DNA of 64,000 nucleotides from Glandiceps talaboti (GCF_964340395.1 NC_135560.1:3282998-3346997), one strand, 5' to 3'. Shown: positions 13,101 through 24,598, counted from the stretch's first letter. Notes: generated by a model not told the origin, from the letters alone. Program-made: numbers and translations.

Positions 13101-16100
13101 AGAAGATTTCAAGGAGTTGATGAAAATGACATTTTATGAAAAAAAATCATAAAAAATTGAAAATGGCACAGATCAACTTGGCATGAACAAATCTGAATAG
13201 CCTCCCCCCAGGGAACATGCACACCAAATATCGAAGAATTCCGACTGTCACTTTCGGAATAGATAGTAAAAATATAAAAGTTTGACGGACACCTATGATT
13301 CACTCTACTCTCTATACCTCAATACCCACCTATACCTAAAGCTACGCTTTCAGCTTTCGCTGACAGCGGAGCTAATAAAATACTAAAGACAACTAATAAA
13401 AAAGATTGATTTATATTCATATTACTCATGCATACAAAATCTTTCAAATGATAGTTTTGTACTTTGGAGTGTAAATAAGGTAATATACATGTAGACCATT
13501 TATGACAATAAATATATGTACCTGTACATGTATGCATGTACATGTAACTTTACCAACTGATCTGTCATCAGATCTTTTTTGAAAATCTGCCAAGTCCAGT
13601 TAAAATGTGCAGTATTTAAAGTGAAAGAAATCAAACATTTATCTTTGTAATGACATCAAATTTACATCAGTAGTTGCCAGAAACGTGTACTATGTAACAA
13701 TGCTGACTCATCAACAAGGTTCACAACAAGTGGCATTTGAACAAAGCCTTCCGGCATGTTGAGACACATAATGAAAACAAACACATTTCAATAAAGAGAA
13801 TTGTTTAGTGTCCTCCATGGTACATTTAGTGATAGATCATTGGATGTTAACTACATGTATGTCAGTGATTGACAGTTCATTAATTACACTGACATTTGGT
13901 CATTTTTATCACAGGTGGACAAATCAAAATACGTTGTATGCATGGTACAGGCAAGAAACAACTGTACATACATGTATATATACATATATGTACACTCAAT
14001 TTTATAGCAGTAGATGATGTACATTGGAAATCAAAGGAATATAGAACTCACAATCACATTTCATAACATGACATATTACTAGTCTATGATTATATTAGTA
14101 CAATCATGCCGTCATTGACCAATGGTGACTGGACCAAAATGTTTGAATTACATTGTACATCATCGGCCAATCATGAATGCATGTTTAAATCATCAGCCAA
14201 TCAAAGATGTCTTGATTATCTGCCAATCATGAATGAATGTTTAAATCATCAGCCATTCAAAGATGTCTTGATTATCTGCCAATCATGAATGAATGTTTAA
14301 ATCATCAGCCATTCAAAGATGTCTCGATTATCTGCCAATCATGAATGCATGTTTTACACAATCGCCCAATCAAAAATGACTTTGAATCAATGACCAAATA
14401 TGAATTTTAAACCAATGACCAATCATGAACAGTTGTTTGAATAATCATCCATCATGAGTGTGTGATCATAAGTATATTACTGAAAAGGATTCCTGACAAT
14501 TTGTTGCTACATGTATATCAGACTCAAGACTTGAAGTTTTTTTTAAAAAATGTTAACTTAATAATGGTAATTACCATTATTGACCTAAAGGTCAAAACAA
14601 TGAGAGAAATTCTATGTCCTGCTCATACATGTACAAACAAATGTATTACATTGTATAAATCATTACATAATTTGGAATACAATAGAGTATATTACATGTA
14701 TGTAAATTAACAAATGTGATCAATACAGCTAATGAGATACAGCTACTATCATAATGTTGTAATAGGTGGTAAATTGATGTTATCAGTCAAAATCACTTTT
14801 TATACCATTCTATGACTGCCATAGTCTACATTGCATTGTTATTACACACAGGAAAGAAGGAATCCATTTTGTATCCGATTTCATCTGACTGTTGTTGACA
14901 CAGTTCAAATTGATACCTCTAATATATTGTTAATAATTGCCACCACAAATCTTGTCTTTTTAGTGCCAGTATAGCACACAGTCAGCAGTCAGTCCTTACT
15001 ATTGTCAACATATTCATTAACACTGGGATAAAGGTCATGACCACTGTCATGGTCAAATCTAAACAACATATTAACAGGATGTTCCAAAAGCAAAACCACA
15101 GGGGTCTGGTAATACCAGATTGGTTTGACTATGACTTGAATTTTTTGTTTATTGTAGACAGTGAAAGATATAAGACCTTGAACCAGTGGCCTTTTTGGTT
15201 ATAATATCAGATTTGAAGTAAACACCAATTTTAAACCACAAAACCACATAAATGTAGTACCTATAGTCAATATATATTGATTATAAGATACAAATAAACA
15301 AGCCATTGAGAATGACATAGTCCCCGCTATGATTGGGTTTTAAGGAATTATCACTACTCTGATCACGCAACAACACTTGTGAACCTAAATCAAACAGACT
15401 TAGATATGTTGTGTCTGCTTGTCGGACATGGAACATGCCTACAACAATAAAGGATTGGTCGGGTATGGGGGATCATATCAATATGAAAATGAATATGCAA
15501 ATGTATGTCATAGAACACTGTCCTAATACCAACTCTGAATGAGATCTGTTCAAGCATGTCTGAGTTATGGCTTTGGACATGGAAAATTCACAAACAAAAT
15601 GGCTGCCAGACAGCCATATTGGATCGTATCATGACGAAAATGGATATCAACATATATGCCATAGAACACTGTCCTAATACCAACTTTGAATGAGATCTGT
15701 TTGAGCATGTCTGAGTTATGGCTTTAGACAGGGAAAATTCGCAAACAAAATGGCTGCTAGGCGGCCATATTGGATCGTATCATAAAACAAATTGACGTGC
15801 ATATGTATGCCATAGCATGTTGCCCCTGTACCAAGTTTGAAAAAAAATCAGTACAGGCATCTCCAAGAAACGGCTGCGGGCGGGCGGGCGGGCGGACGCA
15901 CGGAACCCAATCCATAAGTCCCCGTTCCGGACTTCGTCCGCGGGGACTAACAATCAGTTTGTCTTCAGTTGCATGTACATCATGTACATACATTGTATGT
16001 ACTTGTTAGTAGCCATGATCAACCACTGCCTAACACACAATGAACCATGAGATCTGTAACACTGCTTTATTATGTTACTGTTCACTCTATTTCAAGTAAG

Positions 16101-18572
16101 ACCTACATGTACATTTTTGTATTTGTACTTTCCATTGGTTTTGTATATTTGCTGAGGAGTCTGGTCTAAATCTGTACTGTGTATAGTCAGGTCTAACATA
16201 CATTTGTACAGTCTGTGATTAGTCAGGGGTAACATACTGTGTGTAGTCAGGTTTAACATACTGTGTATAGTCAGGGGTAACATACTGTGTATAGTCAGGG
16301 GTAACATACACAGTACATGTACATGTATAGTAATGTTTAACATACTGTGCATAGTCAGGTTTAACATACTGTGTGTAGTTTGGGGTAACATACTGTGTAT
16401 AGTTAGGTTTAACATACTGTGTATAGTCAGGTTTAACATATTGTGTATAGTCAGGTTTAACATACTGTGTATAGTCAGGTTTAACATACTGTGTATAGTC
16501 ATGTTTAAACATACTGTGTATAGTCAGGTTTAACATACTGTGTATAGTCAGGTTTAACATACTGTGTATAGTCAGGTTTAATATACTGTGTATAGTCAGG
16601 TTTAACATACTGTGTATAGTCAGGTTTAACATACTGTGTATAGTCAGGTGTAGCATACTGTGTATAGTCAGGTTTAACATTTTGTGTCATGCTCAGTAAA
16701 CATCTATCTTTTCATTTGTCAAATATTCCAATGTTTCTTTTTCTACAAACCATTCAACTGGATAAACATATTGTGGATGAAAGTCTGTTTTCAACTAACA
16801 AGTCAACTTGTACATATACTGTACAACCCAGAGTTTTGTAGAATGTTTTCAACTAACAAGTCAACTAACTGTACGACTCAGAATTCTGTAGAAATCTGGT
16901 TCTTATAGTTTGATAAGTACAGTACAGTACATGATTTGTTTATTATATTATTATACAAGGTTTCCCCTAGCTGATATATACATGTATCTACCATTTGTTG
17001 ACAAACAAATCATCATGTCTACAGATGATTCATACTTGTTTACATATGGTCATCAAGGCAATACACCATAAATCAAAGAGATAGTAGAAGTAATGAATCA
17101 ATTCCTGTAAAGGCTTGGTGTCAGTTTTTTCAAAGAGCAAATATTGATAAAAAATAATGAAACTTGGCCTTTCTGCATACAAAAATATGTTACAGCTGTG
17201 GAAAACAAAATACAAATTACAATGTACATCATACATGTGTATCTACATTGGAGATGCACGGCTACAACTGAAATATAACTAACTGGCTTATAATAACTAG
17301 ATACATGCACTTATTTAAAACACATTGTGAGACAAACTAAGTGTTACATGTACATGTATTTCACTTTGGACAAAACACAGAATTTCATAAGATGCACACT
17401 ATTTTACTCAGAGTGATAATAATCCTTGGGATGAATATATTTAAAAGTTACATGTATGTAACCCCTCTGTACAATACAAATGACATCCTTTATATCACTG
17501 CCCTTCACTGATGATGAAATCAATGGATAACTGAATACACACAGAGATGGCCTTGAGAATATCATTATCATACACAGCAAATGATCATATATGTACACAC
17601 ACACATGTACATATATATGGCTACCATAACTGACATGTAGAGAGAGAGAAAATGCATTTAAAAATCTGTATTTCTGAATAAATCTGTTAACGTTATCATC
17701 TTTCGCCATCATCACAGTAAACAGGAAAGGAATCCCTACACAACAAAGGGGTGTTCCGTGTACTGTGATGACTAAAGTACGGATAAAGAGGATATGATGA
17801 AGTCCTGCATCCATTGTACATTGTTCCTTTGCCATTTAATGATCACTACGACTCTGTGAGCCAGTTGGTTTTTTTTTTTAACTTCAATTATGTCGCCTTC
17901 CTTGATCGCGAGGGCGATATGACTGAGTGTAGATTATTAAAATAACGTGTTCTTGTAATGAAATATAACCTTAAAAACAGTTGTAATCAAAGGTCAATTT
18001 GTATTCTTTGTTGTGATGACGACAGTCTTTCCATGGCCACGGCCTTCTTTTGTTGTAGTTTTTCAGAACCACAACCCTTCATTATTTCTGACATATTTTG
18101 ATCTGTGATTGCACCCTAAACATAAAAGACAACTTATATTATATATATATTCTATAAAAGAACACCTACATCACCAGAAAACGTCTTTTATAGCCGATTT
18201 TTCGACAATAACCGTGTCGCTAGCCCCTTCATTAATTTATTACACCAAGAGCCGATGTTATTCATTGTACGTAAACGTTCTCTATTAGTCATATCCTCGT
18301 GTGGTCAGCGACCGATTTCCAAAAGTTTACCCGATAGTAAACCTCAACATGTACACAACTAAACTCTTCATTAATGAAGGAAAATGATCGCTCACCTTAA
18401 AATATCCTCCTTGATAAAGCGTTTCTGGTGGACCAAAAATAGCCACTTCCCATTCGAAAAGGTTGCTTTCGTTCAAAAGCGACACACGGAAGCCTTCCAC
18501 TGGTTCTTCTTGTAAATTCTTTAATTCCAAGCTTAGCGCTCTGACGGCACTCGTCATGGGGTTCGAGGCCAT
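881..18572 (-). CDS. UBE2R: UBE2R/CDC34-type E2 ubiquitin-conjugating enzyme, complete, 5 exons
   Basis: E2 enzyme that carries ubiquitin as a thioester and transfers it to substrates of cullin-RING (SCF) ligases in cytosol and nucleus. Seen directly: exons 18396-18572, 3160-3246, 2314-2411, 1836-1970 and 881-1109 join in frame at GT-AG sites into 241 aa; vertebrate UBE2R1/R2 are 236-238 aa. The UBC fold spans about residues 10-170. HPN is at 83-85, catalytic Cys at 93, and the CDC34-specific acidic loop ([11 protein letters not shown]) at about 102-112. The tail from about residue 205 is Asp/Glu-rich and ends SGNEES, as in vertebrate UBE2R. The start ATG is the only one giving the family N-terminus. 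Intron 1 is 15.1 kb. I cannot tell the R1 from the R2 paralogue; the gene may predate that split. Confidence 0.97.
1405..1787. repeat. 39-bp minisatellite in UBE2R intron 4
   Basis: About ten head-to-tail copies of a 39-bp unit (core TTGTGTACAGAATTACATAG then CAGAGTATTGGGGGTCA). Because 39 is a multiple of three, long ORFs with a 13-residue period appear on both strands. They are repeat artefacts, not genes. Confidence 0.95.
1836..1970 (-). CDS. UBE2R: UBE2R exon 4 (residues 121-166)
   Basis: 135 bp. One base completes Arg121, followed by [14 protein letters not shown] and a SPANVDAS segment nearly identical to vertebrate UBE2R, then the [13 protein letters not shown] helix. The final AG joins exon 5 to restore Arg166. 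Acceptor TTACAG, donor GTAATA. Confidence 0.96.
2203..2272. repeat. short 20-21 bp tandem repeat, UBE2R intron 3
   Basis: Three to four copies of a unit reading GTACTTAGCTTGTACACCGA with single-base variants, inside the 343-bp intron between exons 4 and 3. Confidence 0.8.
2314..2411 (-). CDS. UBE2R: UBE2R exon 3 (residues 89-121, catalytic Cys93)
   Basis: 98 bp, acceptor TTTCAG, donor GTAAGT. It encodes [12 protein letters not shown] with catalytic Cys93, then the acidic insertion typical of CDC34/UBE2R enzymes and [10 protein letters not shown]. It ends two bases into the Arg121 codon, which is completed by exon 4. Confidence 0.96.
2700..3055. repeat. 37-bp minisatellite in UBE2R intron 2
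   Basis: About nine copies of a 37-39 bp unit (ACCCTTCCCTTGTATAAAAT followed by GTAGATATATCACTTTA), with 1-2 bp indels around ATATATC. Upstream at 2621-2633 lies a 13-C run. Confidence 0.92.
3160..3246 (-). CDS. UBE2R: UBE2R exon 2 (residues 60-88)
   Basis: 87 bp, phase 0 on both sides, acceptor CCCAG and donor GTAAGT. It encodes the [10 protein letters not shown] segment and the HPN motif (WHPN, residues 82-85) that packs near the catalytic cysteine. Too short to be found as a stand-alone ORF. Confidence 0.96.
3247..5043. other. proximal part of UBE2R intron 1
   Basis: AT-rich intronic DNA between exon 2 and the large satellite. No exon-like segment was found on either strand; the ORFs here are short and low-complexity. 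Confidence 0.6.
5044..9228. repeat. 4.2 kb satellite array, 49-bp unit, about 85 copies
   Basis: Near-identical head-to-tail 49-bp units (core TAACATTATCTGTAAATGTT, then CCATGTGAGTAGACTGTC). Copies differ mainly at the bases before TAACATT (CATAG, CACAC, CACAG, or CATGTAC in a 51-bp variant) and at TTCCATG versus TTTCATG. Variants are not random: near 7748-8200 the order CATGTAC, CACAC, CATAG recurs three times. The array lies wholly in UBE2R intron 1. It starts at a degenerate CATAGTAACAATAACATT copy and ends at CACAGGGAACC. Confidence 0.98.
9229..9505. other. A-rich intronic stretch after the satellite
   Basis: Contains an AAAC/AAAT-rich simple run at about 9255-9345. The minus-strand ORFs crossing into the satellite are artefacts. 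Nothing else seen. Confidence 0.6.
9506..9716. mobile_element. 211-bp MITE with perfect 25-bp terminal inverted repeats
   Basis: The first 25 bases (from TACGTAATTTACAGG) are the exact reverse complement of the last 25 (to CCTGTAAATTACGTA). No transposase is encoded, so this is a non-autonomous DNA transposon. No target duplication can be assigned with confidence from one copy. Confidence 0.75.
9719..9883 (+). CDS. 54-aa ORF, possible 5' exon of an unknown gene
   Basis: ATG at 9719 in a fair Kozak context (acATGG) opens a 54-aa frame. It reads [20 protein letters not shown], then [11 protein letters not shown], and ends at TAG. The composition is that of real protein, with an amphipathic helix-like middle. 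A possible splice donor (AAGTGAGT) lies after codon 7. The ORF begins only 2 bp after the MITE at 9506-9716 and runs antisense inside UBE2R intron 1. No continuation exon was found. It could be a gene fragment carried by a transposon or chance. Confidence 0.3.
   Translation: MATPDTPSELTYQDLLEKLGYSHLIDFQRRKITCTITVQEVEPSELVRLTATCT
10265..10385. repeat. dispersed repeat copy (inverted partner at 51715-51832)
   Basis: The segment around AGTATTCAGTACTACGAAGC, then GACGACTTTGTTTTAGATGA, and the CTGTCGACAGT palindrome recur as reverse complement at about 51715-51832. Two diverged copies 41 kb apart indicate an interspersed element. Ends and class are unknown. Confidence 0.6.
10914..13373 (+). mobile_element. 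2.46 kb hairpin-ended (Helitron/HINE-like) element, copy C
   Basis: The left end reads AACAAGC, then a hairpin GACC-TATC-GGTC (10921-10932), then AGCTCCGCTGT (10938-10948). The exact complement of that last motif, ACAGCGGAGCT, closes the right end (13363-13373). The right end folds as AGCTACGCT/AGCGGAGCT with an inner TCAGC-TTTC-GCTGA stem (13340-13373). Two diverged copies of a 146-bp core lie near 13000-13240. No Rep/helicase ORF is present. The architecture matches elements A and B in this window although the stems differ. Assignment to Helentron-type non-autonomous elements is inference. Confidence 0.6.
11415..11956. mobile_element. 540-bp TIR element nested inside element C
   Basis: ATGTATTAATCGCC at 11415-11428 is exactly complementary to 11943-11956. 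Similarity continues inward for about 95 bp with gaps, including CCATACGTTACAGTGGTAAC near 11484 and its complement near 11871. No coding capacity. A TA duplication flanking ATCGCC...GGCGAT is possible (mariner-like) but not proven. Confidence 0.65.
13374..14156. other. intronic DNA, no feature seen
   Basis: AT-rich UBE2R intron sequence with several ACATGTACATGTA-type words. No exon or repeat with clear borders. Confidence 0.6.
14157..14350. repeat. 56-bp tandem repeat, about 3.5 copies
   Basis: Unit contains CATCAGCCAATCAAAGATGT, then CTTGATTATCTGCCAATCAT and GAATGAATGTTTAAA. Degenerate relatives of the CCAATCATGAA word continue on both sides (14100-14440). Confidence 0.85.
14351..15296. 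other. intronic DNA, no gene seen
   Basis: AT-rich UBE2R intron 1 sequence between the 56-bp repeat and element A. No splice-bounded coding segment recognised. Confidence 0.55.
15297..15948 (+). mobile_element. 652-bp hairpin-ended element, copy A (Helitron/HINE-like)
   Basis: Left end: AACAAGC, hairpin CATT-GAG-AATG (15304-15314), then AGTCCCCGC (15319-15327), complementary to the terminal GCGGGGACT (15940-15948). The last 32 bases fold as AGTCCCCG/CGGGGACT enclosing CGGAC-TTC-GTCCG. The core holds 151-bp tandem units, each with the palindrome ATGGCTGCC-N-GGCAGCCAT. A GGGC/GGAC-rich stretch precedes the hairpin. It is the same family as copy B at 43603-44937. The ORFs on both strands are by-products. 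Layout resembles HINE/DINE-1 and bivalve pearl elements. Confidence 0.7.
16195..16690. repeat. 24-bp minisatellite, about 20 copies
   Basis: Unit TGTGTATAGTCAGGTTTAAC plus ATAC, with variants (GGGGTAAC, ATGTTTAAAC). Since 24 is divisible by three, long ORFs of 8-residue period arise on both strands (YTQYVKPD; reverse ILCIVRFN). They are not genes. Confidence 0.95.
16691..18395. other. distal part of UBE2R intron 1
   Basis: No confident exon. A 143-codon minus-strand frame (17404-17835, ATG start) is open but AT-rich, has no family features and ends in low-complexity residues. One such frame is expected by chance in a window this size. Confidence 0.5.
18396..18572 (-). CDS. UBE2R: UBE2R exon 1 (residues 1-59)
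   Basis: Coding part of exon 1, 59 codons. It runs from the ATG to the GGYFK motif and ends exactly at a codon boundary before GTGAGC. It contains the N-terminal E2 helix ([10 protein letters not shown]) and the first beta strands. The reading frame beyond the donor soon loses similarity, which confirms the splice. Confidence 0.96.
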
Positions 18573-18680
18573 GTTATATATCTAAATTTGTTACACCGTG
18601 ACAGTAAAAAAGAGTGAGTCTTGTCGAACAACACGAAAACCGGAGAAGATCTTGGCAGCTGCTCTGTCGACTTTGTTTCC

Positions 18681-18720
18681 GAATCAATATGGCGGCTGGT
18701 GATTGTGACGTCATGATTAT
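18681..18720. promoter_or_regulatory. YY1-like and CRE sites upstream of UBE2R
   Basis: 109-141 bp upstream of the UBE2R ATG, on the plus strand, lie an AANATGGCGGC match (18686-18696, YY1 consensus) and a palindromic TGACGTCA (18706-18713, CREB/ATF consensus). Both are common in TATA-less housekeeping promoters. That they drive UBE2R is inferred from position. Confidence 0.5.
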
Positions 18721-19129
18721 AAACAGTGACAGTCAAATGACCTCTGAACTACTACTTAACGGGGTAATATTTTGTAATATGGCTGTATATTTTAATCGTA
18801 TGCCGCTAATTGGAGATGAAATATTGTTCACTTGTTATTAATCGAGAATATATGTTACAAAACTGAACAACATAGGGCAAAAACAAAGACGGTCATGGAA
18901 AGCTTCCTTTATCGACAGATACAAAATTAGTTGCTACAAGTTTCTTACGCGGATTATCCACACAAAAAATCTCCGCGTTCATGATTCAGGTTTGGTAAAC
19001 CTGAAACCAGGTTAAACTGAATGTCTCCCGTAACCTTGACAAAACCATAGATTTTAATTTTGGACTTACACACATTGTTGGAATGCAAAATTCTAAATTA
19101 TAGATATTATACATGATGTACCACTTAAT
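18721..19129. other. intergenic, upstream of UBE2R
   Basis: Short spacer between the UBE2R promoter region and a diverged repeat array. No gene found. Confidence 0.5.
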
Positions 19130-20040
19130 TGGAAAATTAATTATATGAAAATATATGAAATTTGAAGCTTCCATAGTTAAGATATTGCCCAACTATTACA
19201 AATTAACCATATATCTTATAGGTTACACCAAGCTTTAAATGACACATGCACATACACATGCTCTTCTTAAACCATCCGTATGTGTATCAAATTATCTAAA
19301 ATTTAAAGATTATATTCAAAAGATATTGCCTCATCAATTATCAAAATGATCATTGATACGAATTACATATCACAATTAAAAACTACATAAACAGCTACAT
19401 CAAACACGTATGATTTGTTATGGTTGATGGATGTACCAAGTTTAGTGAAATTTGAAGTTTGGATTCTTAAAAAATAGCCTAATTACCGAAAATCATTGAT
19501 ATGATAATGCAAATTAGTCATTACAATTAAAAGCTATATCAACAGTCTTTAGAGGATATGTATGTTTTGTCATGGTTGATATGTGTGTGCCAAGTTATAT
19601 GGAACTTGAAGCATGCATTCCAAAGATATAGCTTAATTACTGAAGATCATCAAGGATTCCAATTACTTATAAAAAGTAAAGGCTATGTCACGTCAACAAA
19701 CTTCTGTGCATTGTTACGGTTGATGTATACACTAAATTAAATGAAATTTGAAGCTTGCATTCTTAAAATAAAGCCTAATAACCGAAAATCAATGATTATG
19801 CTTAAAATTAAAAAGCTATGCCAACAGGCTTTAATCTGTGTGCTTTGTTCAAGTTGATGTATGTGCCAAATTATATGAAATTTGAACAGTGCATTCTCAA
19901 GATTTATCTTAATTGCTGAAAATCAATTAATCATTCAAATTACTGATTAAAAGTAAAAGCTATATCAACAATATATAAACAGACAGGTGCGCATTATTAG
20001 GGTTGATATATGTACCAAATTATATGAAGTTTACAGGAAA
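19130..20040. repeat. diverged tandem array, unit about 145 bp, about 6 copies
   Basis: Each unit carries a TGTACCAAATTATATGAAAT phrase, then TTGAAGCTTGCATTC, a TAGCCTAATTACCGAAAATC segment and AAAGCTATATCAACAG. Copies are well diverged, so the array is old. Unit length and the 'taccaagttt' phrase resemble the cores of elements A and C, but I see no hairpin ends here. A further degenerate copy may lie at 20810-20900. Confidence 0.7.
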
Positions 20041-21124
20041 AACATGAAAATCATTGTTATCAAGTCTTGAGAAATTAAACAATAAGATAACATGGAAAAC
20101 AGTCCATGATCATGAGATTCTTAAATTAAACTTTTCCTATCGAAAATGACAAACAAAAACTTTGTTGTGAATTAAGGTCTGTCATAGGTAATCAGGTAAT
20201 ACATTGCAACAGTTAATCAACGAATGCGGGCGCTGTTTGGATGTAGCTTGAGCACTACCACTAGCCTTACATGTACGTATGATGAACACTACCATACTGT
20301 CTGAACTCTTCAAAGATGTTTTGAAAATTATTGTTGCCTGGCCAGACGTAAAACTTTCCAATGATGACTAAACTGATTATTTCGGCAAATCACCTGGGTG
20401 CGACTCAGTGACAGTAAACTTACACTTATAAAAAGTTAAAATTTATCCACAGATCCATGTTAAACATTTTCATCCCTAGGCCTTTCCGACGCGAAGTAAC
20501 ACACTCCAGACGATATATAAGATTTATGTATATTTCAATACGATTTTTAAAGTACTACACGTTGGACAGCTACATTGGACACGAACACCTTGTTCTTATC
20601 GTGGACTAAAAACAATGGTCTTCAGGGATTTTAAAAACGAGACGATTACTTATCTGTAAGAGCAACCGCCATCAAACAAGGGTTGACCAGGAAGAACTTA
20701 ACTGCATCATAAATCCGATATAGATGTAGTGACTATTGATCAATATATGTACATGTGCAACCTAGGTTGAGTTCTTCACATATCATCTAATAACCGAAAA
20801 TCTTAGAAAGTGACTTTATCTTATTTATAAAACATTTAAAGCGTGCATTGTAAATATATGGCATAATTTAGAAGAATTGAAGATTTATATATATAATAAT
20901 CATTAATAAATCATAGAAAATAAGGCGACACAGTTTGTCTGTGTGACAAACATATGGAATACTTTAAGTCAGACGAAATATGCAAATACAGAAATTAGTA
21001 TTAATTTATATTGCAATAAAATACAAAGGAAAACAGAGAAAGGTGTGTACTTTGTTTTACTTTACCATACGTGTAGGGTCTTGGGTTTTTAGCCAGTACA
21101 TGTGACACACACGGGTGTGCTCAC

Positions 21125-21128
<4 letters not shown>
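20041..21128. other. intergenic, no gene seen
   Basis: AT-rich sequence between the 145-bp array and a long microsatellite. No coding, RNA or element signature recognised. Confidence 0.55.
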
Positions 21129-21190
<62 letters not shown>

Positions 21191-21409
21191 TACACACACA
21201 CACACGCACGCACACACACACACACGCACGCACGCACGCACACACATATACATACATACATACATACATACATACATACATACATACATACATACATACA
21301 TACATACATACATACATACATACATACATACATACATACATACATACATACATACATACATACATACATACATACATACATACATACATACATACATACA
21401 TACATACAG
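21129..21409. repeat. compound (CA)n / (CATA)n microsatellite
   Basis: About 115 bp of CA/CGCA repeats followed by about 160 bp of CATA tetranucleotides. All ORFs of the MYVC, THTH and IHTY type here are artefacts. Confidence 0.98.
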
Positions 21410-21559
21410 ACTGACTGACAACCAATAACAAATCTGTGTGCATATATTAATTAATATAACGTCATATTGTACAAAATAATCGTCAATCAATATTTCGTTT
21501 ACGTACACAAATGTTTCAAACCTTATACCAGCACTAACCGCAACTGAGACAGTTTTTTT

Positions 21560-21875
21560 CATCAAGTAACCAAAAATACATTCACTAAAATGATAGATTA
21601 CTTATAAAAGACATTGTATCTGTCAATTAGTGGTAAATATTATCTGTAGATAGTGTAGTGGCAAGTTCAAATCTTGAGCGAAATTTCGGTTTTGAATCTG
21701 TCACCTCGTTATAACTGTACGTACTACTTGTAACTGGAGTATCATTTTTCATCAGACAACCACAATATTTTCACTAAAAATTGTTAAAATACCAATAATT
21801 AGACACTGTATATGTTAACCAGGGGTTGATATTACAGGCTGTATAAATAAGCAGGTTGAACTCGTGATCGCCGTT
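21560..21875. repeat. two diverged direct copies of about 175 bp
   Basis: Segments at about 21575-21700 and 21755-21875 share TTTCACTAAAA, ACATTGTAT/ACACTGTAT, a GATATTA-like block and a final CAAGTTCAAATCTTGAGCG or CAGGTTGAACTCGTGATCG. The last part resembles a tRNA-type B box, but no convincing A box was found. Confidence 0.45.
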
Positions 21876-22424
21876 GAGGGCGCTCATTGTGCCCGCGAAG
21901 CGCTTCGATAAGGTGATGTTCAAGGCGTATATTACGAGTAAGTTATTGTACCTAATAACACATTTTCAAAAGAACTTTCCAGTTAAGCTTGCGTAGCTTT
22001 AAACCAAGATTTGTAAAATTGTTAGCCAAAATACTTTATGCACTACTAGATTCACTCGATGAAAAAAAATAGAGATATGTCTACACAGTTGTTCACTCTT
22101 ATATAATAAATATTGGAACAGTAAATCGTTGCGATATATATATATATACGTTGTGCATCTGATATTTCCATTAGGTCACGTGTTGAGTATGTGACATTCC
22201 CATTATGACACGTCAATCCACTGTAATGTTTTTCTTGAACTAGATTTTGTTTGTCTGACAGACAATTTACGTTTAAATTTACCATTTATCGACATTCTTC
22301 ATTAAAATGAACTTTACATAGATTATCAGATGATAAACTTCTAAGGAAAGCGCGACATGGCCCTTTTAAACATTATCTGATAATATCGTCTTAGTCACGC
22401 TATCGAGATGAAGTCTAAATTCGA
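21876..22424. other. intergenic, no gene seen
   Basis: No exon-like or RNA-like feature recognised. A short (TA)n run lies at about 22137-22147. Confidence 0.5.
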
Positions 22425-22578
22425 CAAAATGTTAGACTTTTAGACGATATTCTCGGATAAAAAGTAAAGTCGATAGGGTAGGTAAGTCAATTTCAACTAA
22501 ATCCAGTTGGGGTCCTTTCCCTAGAAAGAGTTTTTATCCGATAATGTCGACAATATCGTCTAAAAGTCTAACATTTTG
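22425..22578. repeat. inverted repeat with TATCCGATA motifs
   Basis: Left arm 22425-22464 (from CAAAATGTTAGACTTTTAGA) is complementary to 22531-22578 with a small internal insertion. The arms end in GGATAAAAAG / CTTTTTATCC. The motif TTTTATCCGATAATATCGAC and variants recur at about 22625, 22660 and 24150, so this is an interspersed family. Confidence 0.65.
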
Positions 22579-22925
22579 AGTAACTCAGACAAGGTCCGTT
22601 ACGATCCCTTCATAGATATAGCTTTTATCCGATACTATCGACAATATCGTACACAGGTATAGCTTTTACCCGACAATATCGTATAAGGCAGGGGTACCTG
22701 GGGTGAAATTGGGGTTGGGTGTGAAAAAAAATTAGGGTTCACAAGGGTACCATGAAAATTTTGATGGTCTGAAAGGGGGAGGCGAAATATTTTGCTCATG
22801 ATTTGAACCAAATTAAACTTCAGGAGCGGTCGTTTATCGAGTATATTTTATAATTTCTCGCGGTTTCGTCGCAATACCTTCTTAAACCTGATGAGTTGGG
22901 TGTATTTGTGCATGCCTTCCTCTGG

Positions 22926-24598
<1,673 letters not shown>

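Noticed and set aside
16092-16690. 8-residue periodic ORFs on both strands
   Set aside because: By-product of a 24-bp minisatellite inside UBE2R intron 1.
17404-17835. 143-codon ORF in UBE2R intron 1
   Set aside because: Length within chance expectation for AT-rich DNA of this amount; no domain, no splice logic.
21057-21565. MYVC, THTH and HTYI ORFs
   Set aside because: Frames of (CA)n and (CATA)n microsatellites.
21640-21860. tRNA-derived SINE
   Set aside because: B-box-like words (GTTCAAATC, GGTTGAACTC) but no A box at proper distance and no tRNA-like fold.
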